Source of the DNA: JBNKZU01 sp050301795
GTDB lineage: Bacteria; Pseudomonadota; Gammaproteobacteria; Thiohalomonadales; Thiohalomonadaceae
Length of the DNA stretch: 64,000 bases
Reading direction: 5' to 3'
Assembly (NCBI GenBank): GCA_050301795.1
Contig: JBNKZU010000018.1
Span: 62,001 to 126,000 of the forward strand
How positions within the stretch are numbered: position 1 is the first letter of the stretch; each line of letters begins with the position of its first letter. Under the pieces are notes generated by a model, which ran no database searches, was not told the DNA's origin, and saw only the letters and a list, made by a program, of their open reading frames with translations. The position numbers and the translations under genes were made by a program. Positions 1 to 8,397 of the stretch are shown piece after piece.

Positions 1-612
1 GATCTTAAAAAAGCCGCTGACATGGAACCGCGGATTATTCCATTTACCAGTGTCGATTTTACAAAAGCGCATGATGTGGATAAAAAGCTCGAACAGGATG
101 TGTCGCGGGGAGCGGCAGGGTTAAAACTGCACCCCATCATTCAAAATATGCCCCTCACGGATCAGCGAACCATGGAAGCGCTACAGAGCTTTTCCAGACA
201 CAACAAACCCGTTCTGGTGCATTCGGGAAAATCCCATTATTACCTGAAGAGTGAGTCACATCTGAACTCCCCTGAAAACGGAGACATCGCAGATCTTGAA
301 CATGTCGTCCGATCATTCCCGGATATAAAATTCATAGTCGGACATGCGGGTCTGTTCTGGCAGGATCAGGTGAGAAAAAGGCTTCATGATTGTAAAAATG
401 TCTGGCTTGATACCAGTTTTCAGTCACCTGAAGTTATCCGAAAACTGATGAGCACATTTGGCCCTGAGAAGGTTATGTATGCATCAGACTGGCCGTGGGG
501 AAGTCGGCTCCCTCATATTAAAACCGTAAAGGTTGCATGCAGGGGCGACAGCAGTCTGGAGAAAATGTTGTTTTACAGTAACGCGGCTGAACTGCTTGGT
601 ATGAATGTCTGA
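1..612 (+). CDS. Amidohydrolase-2 family metal-dependent hydrolase, 5' end outside the window
   Basis: The frame is open from base 1, so the true start lies upstream; the first internal ATG is at 22. Counting from that ATG, the protein shows a metal-hydrolase TIM-barrel pattern: LHPII near residue 36, HSGKSHY near 67, GHAGLFW near 107 and the ending motif ASDWPWG near 154, where the Asp is the usual metal/catalytic ligand of the amidohydrolase superfamily. The N-terminal HxH metal motif would be in the missing part. The substrate cannot be deduced. The gene stops 47 bp before a DUF1801 gene on the same strand. Confidence 0.75.
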   Translation, partial: DLKKAADMEPRIIPFTSVDFTKAHDVDKKLEQDVSRGAAGLKLHPIIQNMPLTDQRTMEALQSFSRHNKPVLVHSGKSHYYLKSESHLNSPENGDIADLEHVVRSFPDIKFIVGHAGLFWQDQVRKRLHDCKNVWLDTSFQSPEVIRKLMSTFGPEKVMYASDWPWGSRLPHIKTVKVACRGDSSLEKMLFYSNAAELLGMNV

Positions 613-659
613 GCATGACGATATAACTGACATAGCGATAGATATAAAAAAGAGGTTTT

Positions 660-1019
660 ATGAACGACCCTGCATACCAGAAAATTGAAGAATTCATTCG
701 TGGTATTCAGTCCGTTAATTCTGAACATGCTCAGATCGTTGAACGGGTAAGAGATCTGTTTATGGATGCGGAGAGAAACCTAATCCAGAAAATAATGTAT
801 GGTGGTCTGGTCTTTTTTAAGGATAGCGCTCTGATTGGCGGTGTTTTTCCATATACGAAGCATATCTCCATCGAGTTCAGTAATGGTGCAGATTTCAGCG
901 ATCCTTCATCGGCGTTAGAAGGTAACGGCAAGAGCAGAAGGCATTTGAAAATCTACACGGCGGCCGATGTTGATAACAGAGATGCACGGTTTTTTATTAA
1001 ACAGGCTGTGGGGAAATGA
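660..1019 (+). CDS. DUF1801 (YdhG-like) small protein
   Basis: A 119-residue soluble protein with an AGAGG ribosome-binding site a few bases before the ATG. It has the features of the DUF1801 fold: an N-terminal helix, then IMYGGLVFF, an aromatic FPYTKHISIEF strand and a C-terminal GKSRRHLKI motif that is typical of the family. Members are small cytosolic proteins of unknown biochemical role, some related to iron chaperone-like folds. It precedes a MerR regulator by about 40 bp and may share its transcript. No signal peptide or membrane segment is seen. Confidence 0.65.
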   Translation: MNDPAYQKIEEFIRGIQSVNSEHAQIVERVRDLFMDAERNLIQKIMYGGLVFFKDSALIGGVFPYTKHISIEFSNGADFSDPSSALEGNGKSRRHLKIYTAADVDNRDARFFIKQAVGK

Positions 1020-1058
1020 GGTGGTATTTGACGAACGGCAAAAGAGTTGAATGATGCT

Positions 1059-1427
1059 ATGTACATAGGCGAAGTTTCAGAGAAAACCGGTATTTCGATT
1101 AAGGCCATTCGCATCTATCAGGAGATGGGTCTGTTGCCGGATGTAAAGAGATCAGGGAGCTATCGGGTTTTTAACGATACACATATACAGATCCTTCTAT
1201 TAATCAAAGAAGCCAAACGCCTTGGGTTTAAGCTGTCTGAGCTGAAGGAGATCAACAAAAACAGCAGCGACCCATGGCAACAGGTGCTTTTATTAATCAG
1301 GCGCAAGCGCATGGAGATCGATGCGGAGATGGAGCGCCTTTCACAGCTGAATGATAATCTGCAAACCTATGAAGAGCGGATAAACAACTGCCTCTCTGCC
1401 ACACCTGACTGCGATTTTCCTCAATAG
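1059..1427 (+). CDS. MerR family transcriptional regulator
   Basis: The protein begins MYIGEVSEKTGISIKAIR, the winged helix-turn-helix of MerR proteins, followed by YQEMGLLP and the wing SGSYRVFN. A dimerisation coiled coil then runs to about residue 105. The ATG at 1059 fits the family N-terminus; a TTG four codons upstream (1047) is possible and neither has a strong ribosome-binding site. The C-terminal tail carries two cysteines (NNCLSATPDCDF), which could bind metal or sense redox or thiol compounds, but the ligand is unknown. Directly after its stop codon lies a promoter with the 19-bp spacer typical of MerR targets, so the downstream methyltransferase is the likely target. Confidence 0.85.
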   Translation: MYIGEVSEKTGISIKAIRIYQEMGLLPDVKRSGSYRVFNDTHIQILLLIKEAKRLGFKLSELKEINKNSSDPWQQVLLLIRRKRMEIDAEMERLSQLNDNLQTYEERINNCLSATPDCDFPQ

Positions 1428-1430
1428 CTA

Positions 1431-1461
1431 TTGACTCTCCCCTTAGGGGAAGGTCTACAAC
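1431..1461 (+). promoter_or_regulatory. MerR-type promoter with 19-bp spacer and operator dyad
   Basis: TTGACT (1431-1436) and TACAAC (1456-1461) are separated by exactly 19 bp. The spacer holds an inverted repeat centred on CCCCTTAGGGG; the half sites GACTCTCCCCT and AGGGGAAGGTC match at 9 of 11 positions. An overlong spacer with a central dyad is the hallmark of promoters that MerR proteins untwist. It starts four bases after the merR stop codon and drives the methyltransferase gene, not a divergent merR. Confidence 0.8.
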
Positions 1462-1488
1462 TGTTATTTTCAAACAGGAGATAGACCC

Positions 1489-2166
1489 ATGTTGTTAGAT
1501 AACTGTTGTAACCATAAAGCCCTCGATGCGCGCGTAAGCCAGGAGAGCATCGGAAAACTCTATAACCAGAAGGCAAAGATATACGACCTCTGGGCAAACC
1601 TGACGGAGAAAAAGGCAAGAAGAAGAGCGGTTGAGATTGCCGAAATAAGTAACGGCGACACCATTCTTGAAGTGGCGGTTGGTACGGGTTTGCTATTTGA
1701 GCAGATCGTGCAGCGGAACCCGACGGGCAGAAACGTCGGTATCGATGTATCCGAGGGTATGCTCGAAAAGGCCAGGAGCAGACTTGCGAAGAACAACCAT
1801 AACTACTCATTACACACCGCCAGCGCTTATCAACTGGAGCTGGAAAACGACTCGGTCGATATTCTGTTTAATAACTATATGTTTGATTTAATCCCTTATG
1901 CTGATTTCAGCCAGATATTGAGCGAGTTTCTGAGGGTGCTTAAACCTGGCGGAAAGCTGGTGATGGTCAATATGGCCAGACCGGAGAGTATGCTTGCTGG
2001 TATCTATGAGCTGATATATCGCATCTCACCCGCTACTATGGGTGGGTGCAGAGGCGTGGCACTAAAAGAGCATCTGTTAGAGAGTGGCTTTGATGTGACC
2101 GTTAGAGAGTACTATGAGGAGTTTCTGTTTCCGTCAGAGGTGATTCTTGCTTATAAAAAAAACTGA
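1489..2166 (+). CDS. Class I SAM-dependent methyltransferase (UbiE/Methyltransf_11 type)
   Basis: A 225-residue protein with the Rossmann methyltransferase motif I ILEVAVGTGLL near residues 55-65, acidic motif II NVGIDVSEGML and a post-motif LRVLKPGGKLVMV. A good AGGAG site lies 10 bases before the ATG. The N-terminus has a vicinal cysteine pair (DNCCNHK) that is not part of the catalytic fold. It is preceded by the MerR-type promoter, so expression is probably induced by whatever the MerR protein senses. The substrate (a quinone, lipid, metalloid or xenobiotic) cannot be read from the sequence. Confidence 0.8.
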   Translation: MLLDNCCNHKALDARVSQESIGKLYNQKAKIYDLWANLTEKKARRRAVEIAEISNGDTILEVAVGTGLLFEQIVQRNPTGRNVGIDVSEGMLEKARSRLAKNNHNYSLHTASAYQLELENDSVDILFNNYMFDLIPYADFSQILSEFLRVLKPGGKLVMVNMARPESMLAGIYELIYRISPATMGGCRGVALKEHLLESGFDVTVREYYEEFLFPSEVILAYKKN

Positions 2167-2191
2167 CGAGCTCTAACAAACCTGACATCCA

Positions 2192-2230
2192 TAATTGTTG
2201 TTTGTGACACATAGACACAAACAGCAATTA
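2192..2230 (+). repeat. 15-bp-stem inverted repeat, possible terminator or operator
   Basis: TAATTGTTGTTTGTG (2192-2206) pairs with CACAAACAGCAATTA (2216-2230) over a 9-base loop, with one T-G wobble and otherwise perfect. There is no U-tract on either side, so it is a weak case for a rho-independent terminator. It sits between the methyltransferase and the secreted orphan and could be an RNA end-protection hairpin or an operator. Confidence 0.5.
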
Positions 2231-2351
2231 GCAATGACATCTCAAGGAAATGTGATATTTCAATAGCCATCATGTTCTTAAATAGATTACGATGGTCTCA
2301 TCGCGACAAATCATCACACGGAATGCTTTCCAGTTATAAACGAGTGTTAAA

Positions 2352-3194
2352 ATGAATAAAAAATCTCTAATCGTGGTTATTCTCCTCCTGATATCATCTG
2401 CTACTCCCGCTATCGCTGATACGAGTTTCAAATACATGGCTTTTCTTAAAGGACAATGTGAATCAGCAACAATAAACCAGGAAGATTTCACAAAGATTTG
2501 TGATGGTGCAATGGTTACAAATACACTCTATGTTAATGGACGCACCTCATTCGGCTTCTCCTCAGAAAAAGCGGTTTCGTTTTCCGGCTCTAAGGAATCC
2601 AATGATAAAGAGGGAAATTATATACTTGAGGTTGACACTATTACGACAGTAATGGGTGGTAAAGCGCAACCGCAGAAAGCAACAGGAACATGCAAATCAA
2701 AATCTGATTTCGAGACTAAAGCGACCATCATTTGTGATGCCACCAGTAACAATAATCACTACTACATACGATATGCCAAAGATGCAGGTGGACAGATGAT
2801 GTATGGCGTAGGATATGAGCCATTTGATCTCAAGAAGAATGTTGAGTATTCAATTTCTTTGTTTGACATCATCTATTCTGCCAAAGGCATTGATGGTGTT
2901 ATTAATCATTTAAAAGGCTGCTATCCAAAGGCGCTCAAATCAAAATGGCTACCGGCTGTAATGAGTTGTGTTTCAATTGATAATGCTGGCTACTTTCTGG
3001 ATTCATTGGTATCAAAGGTTCAAAAATCCCCTCGTAGAGACCACTTCATTGATACTGTATTTAATGAAAGAGTGGATGATAACCTCATGGCGTTTGGTGT
3101 TGATGAACAAAAACGCAAGGTAATTCTTGGTGTTATCAAAAAACAGTCCATCACCACATTACAATCCTTAATCAAGTCAAAAAGCGGAAGATGA
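2352..3194 (+). CDS. Secreted protein of unknown function
   Basis: A 280-residue protein with a clear Sec signal peptide (MNKKSLIVVILLLISSATPA, cleavage near AIA-DT). The mature part contains six cysteines, including C36 and C49, consistent with a periplasmic, possibly disulfide-bonded protein. I recognise no domain. Codon use is more AT-rich than in its neighbours, which may indicate later acquisition. It is flanked by non-coding stretches of about 180 bp on both sides and appears to be monocistronic. Confidence 0.6.
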   Translation: MNKKSLIVVILLLISSATPAIADTSFKYMAFLKGQCESATINQEDFTKICDGAMVTNTLYVNGRTSFGFSSEKAVSFSGSKESNDKEGNYILEVDTITTVMGGKAQPQKATGTCKSKSDFETKATIICDATSNNNHYYIRYAKDAGGQMMYGVGYEPFDLKKNVEYSISLFDIIYSAKGIDGVINHLKGCYPKALKSKWLPAVMSCVSIDNAGYFLDSLVSKVQKSPRRDHFIDTVFNERVDDNLMAFGVDEQKRKVILGVIKKQSITTLQSLIKSKSGR

Positions 3195-3375
3195 TTTGTA
3201 TATCAATCTTTATTGTGTAAAAAATATTTTCATGCTCTACCTGCTCTCGTTATTGTTTATTTTGTGAATTACAGGTCAAGGGATTGCTCTTTTATGCGGT
3301 GTTGCCTATAAAAAGAACTCATCAAACTCATATTAAGAGCGTATATTGTAACGACCACAATAGACTGAATTACCT

Positions 3376-5073
3376 ATGTTATCTGCCCTGAAAAAAACTT
3401 TAATCAATAAGCCATCTTATCCTGAGATACAGACAAATATTCTTGCAGGAATAACGGTCGGAATTATTGCTCTTCCTCTTTCTATGGCATTAGCTATAGC
3501 AAGCGGCGTTCCCCCTCAGCATGGTCTCTATACCGCCATCATTGCCGGTTTTTTTATTGCGCTAACTGGTGGCTCTAAAGTCAACATCTCTGGCCCCACC
3601 GCTGCGTTCGTTGTTGTATTGCTGCCAATAGTCCACAAGTTTGGACTGGGTGGCTTGTTAATCAGCGGTTTTATGGCGGGTATCATTCTCGTACTAATGG
3701 GAATAGGCAAGTTAGGAAAGCTGATTGAGATCATCCCCTACCCTGTAGTTATCGGATTTACTGCTGGCATCGGCGTGGTAATTGCCACCTTTCAAATAAA
3801 GGATTTTTTTGGACTCGATATTGAGTCACTTAATGGCAACTATTTTGAAAAGCTTTCACTGATTTTTCAGGCCATTCCGACCATTAGCTGGCAGGAGTCG
3901 CTCATTAGCGGATTGACCTTCGCCACTCTGTTGCTTTGGCCTAGATTACACTCAAGGATTCCCGGACACCTTGTTGCGTTGTTCCTTGGTGCAATCGTAG
4001 CCTGGTTACTTGGAACGATTATGACTGACTTTTCAGTAGCGACTATCGGTAGCCGCTTCCATTATGAGATAAACGGTGTGAGTGGTGATGGCATTCCACC
4101 TCTATTGCCATCCTTTGAGTGGCCATGGAATCTTCCTGATGCGAACGGAAATCCTGTTGGAATAAGTTTTGATCTGATTCGTTTACTACTTCCAGGTGCG
4201 ATAACTATTGCGATTCTCGGCTCATTAGAGTCTCTGTTATGTGCAGTCGTCGCTGATGGAATGTCCGGCAAAACACACAGTCCAAATGATGAACTTATCG
4301 GTCAGGGGATCGGAAACATCATCTCACCACTGTTTGGAGGTCTACCCGCCACAGCCGCCATCGCCAGAACTGCTGCGAATGTAAAAGCCGGTGGCAGTAT
4401 GCCTCTGGCATCGGTGGTTCACAGTCTGTTTATTTTGATCTCCATATTGGCACTATCACCGCTACTCTCATATATTCCGATGGCTTCAATGGCTGCGCTG
4501 TTAATGATGGTGGCCTGGAATATGAGTGAAGCGAAACATTTTGTCCGCACCATCAAGATTGCGCCAAAAGACGATATCTTAGTTCTTATCCTCTGCTTCT
4601 TACTCACTGTTTTGTTTGATATGACAATCGCTGTAGCTGTAGGTATGGGTCTTGCCGCAACTCTGTTTATTCGTCGAAGTATTAACCTGACTGTAACAAC
4701 GGCCATTGAGAACAGTCATGCTGACTATCAATTACCGCCAAGTGTTGCTGTTTATGATATCAACGGGCCTCTCTTTTTCGGAACAGCTCAAAAGGCTCTT
4801 AAAACCATCTCATCAGTAACGCCGGATATTCGAACGATTATTCTGGATATGAGCGAAGTCACAATGCTGGATGTCAGTGCTATCGTTGCAATGGAATCCA
4901 TTGCAGAGGATCTGAGCAAAAATCAAATAAAATTGATCATCAATAACCTGCAACCGAGGATGATTCTCCAACTAAGACGTGCGGGTATAAGGAAAAAGCT
5001 GGGAGAGGTGGAGTATTCAAGAATGCTCACAGAGGCCTTTGAACTCGCGAATAAAAACCCTTCAGTAAGCTAA
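3376..5073 (+). CDS. SulP family anion transporter with C-terminal STAS domain
   Basis: A 565-residue inner-membrane protein. Residues about 20-430 form the SLC26/SulP transport domain, with the signature GIIALPLSMALAIASGVPP, GLYTAIIAGF and the conserved SGPTAAFVV segment; residues about 450-560 are a cytosolic STAS domain (VYDINGPLFFG, DMSEVTMLDVSA). Known members move sulfate, bicarbonate or C4-dicarboxylates (E. coli DauA); the substrate here is not decidable from sequence. In a possible sulfur oxidiser, sulfate or bicarbonate would be reasonable guesses. It lies just upstream of aat, 30 bp away. Confidence 0.9.
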   Translation: MLSALKKTLINKPSYPEIQTNILAGITVGIIALPLSMALAIASGVPPQHGLYTAIIAGFFIALTGGSKVNISGPTAAFVVVLLPIVHKFGLGGLLISGFMAGIILVLMGIGKLGKLIEIIPYPVVIGFTAGIGVVIATFQIKDFFGLDIESLNGNYFEKLSLIFQAIPTISWQESLISGLTFATLLLWPRLHSRIPGHLVALFLGAIVAWLLGTIMTDFSVATIGSRFHYEINGVSGDGIPPLLPSFEWPWNLPDANGNPVGISFDLIRLLLPGAITIAILGSLESLLCAVVADGMSGKTHSPNDELIGQGIGNIISPLFGGLPATAAIARTAANVKAGGSMPLASVVHSLFILISILALSPLLSYIPMASMAALLMMVAWNMSEAKHFVRTIKIAPKDDILVLILCFLLTVLFDMTIAVAVGMGLAATLFIRRSINLTVTTAIENSHADYQLPPSVAVYDINGPLFFGTAQKALKTISSVTPDIRTIILDMSEVTMLDVSAIVAMESIAEDLSKNQIKLIINNLQPRMILQLRRAGIRKKLGEVEYSRMLTEAFELANKNPSVS

Positions 5074-5103
5074 TTTCGTGTCTATTCGGGTTATGATTAT
5101 CCT

Positions 5104-5832
5104 ATGTTGCAACAAGGCCCAACTTATCTCCACCCCGAAATGGGTGACGCATGGTTTCCTGATCCTGAACTGGCGCTTGAGGAGCCTGAAGGGCTGCTCG
5201 CGGTCGGGGGAGATCTTTCGCCACAGCGCCTGTTAAACGCCTATAGTCAGGGGATCTTTCCATGGTTTAGCGATGACCAACCGATCTTGTGGTGGTCACC
5301 TGATCCACGCGCCGTTTTTATGCTCGATGATCTCACTTTTAAAAAGAGCCTTTGCAAAACCCTGCGCCAACGACGTTTCAGCGTAACGCTGGATCGTGCT
5401 TTTGCCGATGTGATTGAGGAGTGCAGCGGCACCAGAGCCGATGGCTTTGGCACATGGATCACCGCAGAGATGAAACAGGCTTATATCCATCTTCACCAAC
5501 TCGGCTTCGCACATTCGGTTGAGGTGTGGCACGATAATAGCCTTGTCGGGGGATTGTATGGTGTCTCTTTGGGTAAACTATTTTTTGGTGAATCGATGTT
5601 TAGTCGTATGAACAACACATCAAAGATCGCCTTTGCTCATCTGGTTGAACAACTAAGGCGATGGAATTTTGTTGCAATTGACGCACAGATTCACTCTGAT
5701 CACGTCGCCTCCTTAGGCGCGATCAATATCCCACGTCATCAGTTTCTTAACCTGCTTAAACAGTATGTTGAACCCGCTGCGATTCATCAGGGAGTATGGC
5801 AGATCGAGGATGAGGTGATTAATCTATGGTAA
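5104..5832 (+). CDS. aat: Leucyl/phenylalanyl-tRNA--protein transferase
   Basis: A 242-residue cytosolic enzyme that adds Leu or Phe from aminoacyl-tRNA to the N-terminal Arg or Lys of proteins, marking them for ClpS/ClpAP. Family motifs are all visible: EGLLAVGGDLSPQRLLNAY, GIFPWF, WWSPDPRAV, EVWHDNSLVGGLYGVSLG, FGESMFS and DHVASLGA. The length equals the family norm. Its stop codon overlaps the bpt start by 7 bp, making a two-gene N-degron operon. Confidence 0.97.
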   Translation: MLQQGPTYLHPEMGDAWFPDPELALEEPEGLLAVGGDLSPQRLLNAYSQGIFPWFSDDQPILWWSPDPRAVFMLDDLTFKKSLCKTLRQRRFSVTLDRAFADVIEECSGTRADGFGTWITAEMKQAYIHLHQLGFAHSVEVWHDNSLVGGLYGVSLGKLFFGESMFSRMNNTSKIAFAHLVEQLRRWNFVAIDAQIHSDHVASLGAINIPRHQFLNLLKQYVEPAAIHQGVWQIEDEVINLW

Positions 5833-6548
5833 ATATGCATTCACCTCTACCTCATGACCTCTTCTTCTATATTAGTGCACCTTACCCATGTAGTTATCTG
5901 GATGATAAAGAGGCCACAACGCTACTGGTCGATCCGCAATACACCCTAACCCCTGAACTCTACACCACTCTCTCTGCCAGTGGATTTCGTCGAAGTGGCG
6001 ATATGGTCTACACCCCTCGATGTGCCCACTGTCAATCGTGCCAACCGATCCGTATTGGAACCTCTAGCTTTAAAACTAATCGTAGCCAGCGGCGAAATCT
6101 GAAACAGAACGCCGATGTTCAGACCCATTATGTTGAGCCGCGTGTTCATCAAAAACACTATGAACTGTTTCAGCGCTACATTGATGTGCGACATGACGAC
6201 GGTTCAATGCAGGTAGAGCACGTTGAACGCTACGGCGAATTCTTTTTTAGTCAGCGTGTTGAGACAGAATTGGTTGAATACCGGATTGACGATCATCTGG
6301 TGGGTGTTTCGGTGATGGATAAACTGCTTGATGGTCTCTCCGCAGTCTACACCTTTTTTGAACCAAATCTGCATCATCGCGGTCTCGGAATCTACGCCAT
6401 CTTATGGCAACTCGCCGAGTGTAAGCGTCGTCAACTCTCCTACCTCTATCTTGGTTATCAGATTGATGAGTGCCAAAAGATGGCCTACAAGACAGACTTC
6501 AAGCCCTATCAATTATTCATTAACAGTCGATGGCAACGTGTTGACTGA
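5826..6548 (+). CDS. bpt: Aspartate/glutamate leucyl-transferase (Bpt/Ate family)
   Basis: A 240-residue protein of the bacterial ATE/Bpt family, which transfers Leu to N-terminal Asp or Glu. It has the N-terminal CSYLDDKEA and the cysteine cluster RCAHCQSCQPIR near residues 61-72, and the GNAT-like C-terminal part with VYTFFEPNLHHRGLG and LYLGYQIDECQKMAYK. The start overlaps aat; an ATG three codons later (5835) is an alternative. Pairing with aat is a common gammaproteobacterial arrangement. Confidence 0.95.
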   Translation: MVNMHSPLPHDLFFYISAPYPCSYLDDKEATTLLVDPQYTLTPELYTTLSASGFRRSGDMVYTPRCAHCQSCQPIRIGTSSFKTNRSQRRNLKQNADVQTHYVEPRVHQKHYELFQRYIDVRHDDGSMQVEHVERYGEFFFSQRVETELVEYRIDDHLVGVSVMDKLLDGLSAVYTFFEPNLHHRGLGIYAILWQLAECKRRQLSYLYLGYQIDECQKMAYKTDFKPYQLFINSRWQRVD

Positions 6549-6572
6549 GGCTCTATAATGCGGCCTCTTTTT
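6547..6572 (+). terminator. Weak rho-independent terminator after bpt
   Basis: GAGGC (6547-6551) pairs with GCCTC (6563-6567), followed by TTTTT. The stem is short. The internal TATAAT (6554-6559) could alternatively be a -10 box for cmoA, but there is no well-spaced -35. Confidence 0.4.
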
Positions 6573-6588
6573 AATCCCTGATATAACC

Positions 6589-7317
6589 ATGAGCACACGA
6601 GATCAGATCTTCGCTAACGAGAAACCGATGATTGTCGACTTTAAGTTCGACGAACGGGTGGCATCTGTGTTTCCGGATATGATTCGTCGCTCTGTTCCTG
6701 GTTATGAAGAGATCATCTCAATGATCGCGCTATTCTCCGCTGAGTTCGTTCAGCCAGATAGCAACTGTTATGACCTTGGCTGCTCGCTTGGTGCATCGAC
6801 CTTAGCGATGCGTCACCACATAGCTCAACCGGGCTGTCGAATCGTTGCGGTCGATAATTCGGAGGCGATGCTACATCAGTGTAGAGAAAATATTGCCGCG
6901 ACATCAACGCCCACACCCGTAGATCTGATCTGTGCCGATATACGGGATGTTGAGATCAGCAACGCCTCATTAGTCGTCCTTAACTTTACACTGCAATTTA
7001 TTGCGCCGGATGAACGTGATCAGCTCATTAAAACCATCGCAAACGGATTACGACCAGGAGGCGTGCTGATTGTTTCCGAAAAGGTGATCTTCGATGATCC
7101 CAAGGAACAGGCATTGATGGAGAGGATGCATATTGCCTTCAAACGAGCCAATGGTTATTCCGATCTAGAGATTAGCCAGAAGCGTGCATCCCTAGAGCAG
7201 GTCTTAATCCCTGAAACAATCGACTCACACCTTAAGCGTTTTGAGCGTTGTGGCCTTTCATCAGCACAGCTATGGCACAAATGCTTCAACTTTACGTCAA
7301 TGGTCGCAATGAAATGA
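6589..7317 (+). CDS. cmoA: Carboxy-S-adenosyl-L-methionine synthase
   Basis: A 242-residue enzyme that converts SAM plus prephenate to carboxy-SAM for wobble uridine (cmo5U34) modification of tRNA. Sequence shows VASVFPDMIRRSVPGYEEII, the methyltransferase motif YDLGCSLGASTLA and NFTLQFIAPDERD, all characteristic of CmoA. Its stop TGA overlaps the cmoB start (ATGA), so the two are translationally coupled. Confidence 0.96.
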   Translation: MSTRDQIFANEKPMIVDFKFDERVASVFPDMIRRSVPGYEEIISMIALFSAEFVQPDSNCYDLGCSLGASTLAMRHHIAQPGCRIVAVDNSEAMLHQCRENIAATSTPTPVDLICADIRDVEISNASLVVLNFTLQFIAPDERDQLIKTIANGLRPGGVLIVSEKVIFDDPKEQALMERMHIAFKRANGYSDLEISQKRASLEQVLIPETIDSHLKRFERCGLSSAQLWHKCFNFTSMVAMK

Positions 7318-8300
7318 ATAAGGTCGTCATTGATTACGAGGCTACTTATCAGGATCTTGCACAATCATCTTTAGCGCCATGGCTTGAATTTTTACCCCAT
7401 CTTGTCGATGAAGCATTACAACCAGCTAAACATGGCGATGTCCCTCGATGGCTTGAAGTGCTCTATCAGCTCCCACCAATCAAACCATCAGTCATCGACC
7501 TGTCGTCGGACGCTCTGATGATCGGTGCGGCATCTGACATTGATCAGGAGCATCGTGCTGAGCTGTCTGAACTTTTGATGCACTTTCAACCCTGGCGCAA
7601 AGGGCCGTTTAATCTGTTCGGGATCCATATCGATACCGAATGGCGATCAGACTGGAAATGGCAGCGCCTTGCCGACAAGGTGGATCTTAAAGGCAAGCAG
7701 ATCCTTGATGTCGGTGCCGGTAATGGCTATTACGGCTGGCGAATGCTTGGAGCTGGTGCTGAACGAGTGATCGGCATCGATCCAACCCTGCGTTATGTAA
7801 TGCAGTATGGTGCGATCTCCCGTTTTATTGGCGCGACAAAGAATCATCTCTATCCGCTTCGTCTGGAGCAGCTCCCTGTTCAGCAACCATTATTTGATAG
7901 CGTTTTCTCAATGGGTGTGATCTATCATCAGCGGGATCACATGGGACATATCGAACTACTAAGGCGATTCCTGAAGCCGGGAGGCGAGCTTATCCTTGAG
8001 GGGCTGGTTATTGATGGAGACAGCGAGGATTGTATCTATCCTCAAAAGCGCTACGCCAAGATGCACAACGTCCACGCCGTACCAAGCTGTGCAATGATGC
8101 AACAGTGGCTTGAGCAGAGTGGTCTGGAACAGATTGAGTTAATTGACTGTTCGACAACTACGCTGGATGAGCAACGAAAAACCGACTGGATGATCTTTGA
8201 ATCACTAGAAGACTTTCTTGACCCGGATGATCACACCAAAACCATTGAGGGTTACCCTGCGCCGATGCGTGCTATTTTCAAGGCGACAAAACCTTTATAG
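7314..8300 (+). CDS. cmoB: tRNA U34 carboxymethyltransferase
   Basis: A 328-residue enzyme that uses carboxy-SAM to make 5-oxyacetyl-uridine at tRNA position 34. The frame is open further upstream, but the start at 7314 is chosen because it forms an ATGA overlap with cmoA and because the family N-terminus matches here (LAPWLEFLPH, PIKPSVIDL). Further motifs are GPFNLFGIHIDTEWRSDWKW, ILDVGAGNGYYGWRMLGAGA and FSMGVIYHQRDH. It ends at a bidirectional terminator shared with guaB. Confidence 0.96.
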   Translation: MNKVVIDYEATYQDLAQSSLAPWLEFLPHLVDEALQPAKHGDVPRWLEVLYQLPPIKPSVIDLSSDALMIGAASDIDQEHRAELSELLMHFQPWRKGPFNLFGIHIDTEWRSDWKWQRLADKVDLKGKQILDVGAGNGYYGWRMLGAGAERVIGIDPTLRYVMQYGAISRFIGATKNHLYPLRLEQLPVQQPLFDSVFSMGVIYHQRDHMGHIELLRRFLKPGGELILEGLVIDGDSEDCIYPQKRYAKMHNVHAVPSCAMMQQWLEQSGLEQIELIDCSTTTLDEQRKTDWMIFESLEDFLDPDDHTKTIEGYPAPMRAIFKATKPL

Positions 8301-8352
8301 CCTCCTCCAAAGGGGCATGTAGTCTCCGACATATCCCGATCACCGACGAAAA

Positions 8353-8381
8353 AAAAGGCGTTGCTGTTGCAACGCCTTTTT
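8353..8381. terminator. Bidirectional terminator between cmoB and guaB
   Basis: AAAAGGCGTTGC (8353-8364) and GCAACGCCTTTT (8369-8380) form a perfect 12-bp stem with a TGTT loop. There is a T-run on the right and an A-run on the left, so it serves both convergent genes. Confidence 0.93.
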
Positions 8382-8397
8382 GAACCGCTATGACCAA

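Noticed and set aside
7248..7313. Longer cmoB start upstream of 7314
   Set aside because: It would overlap cmoA by 70 bp and adds residues absent from the family; the ATGA overlap start is better.
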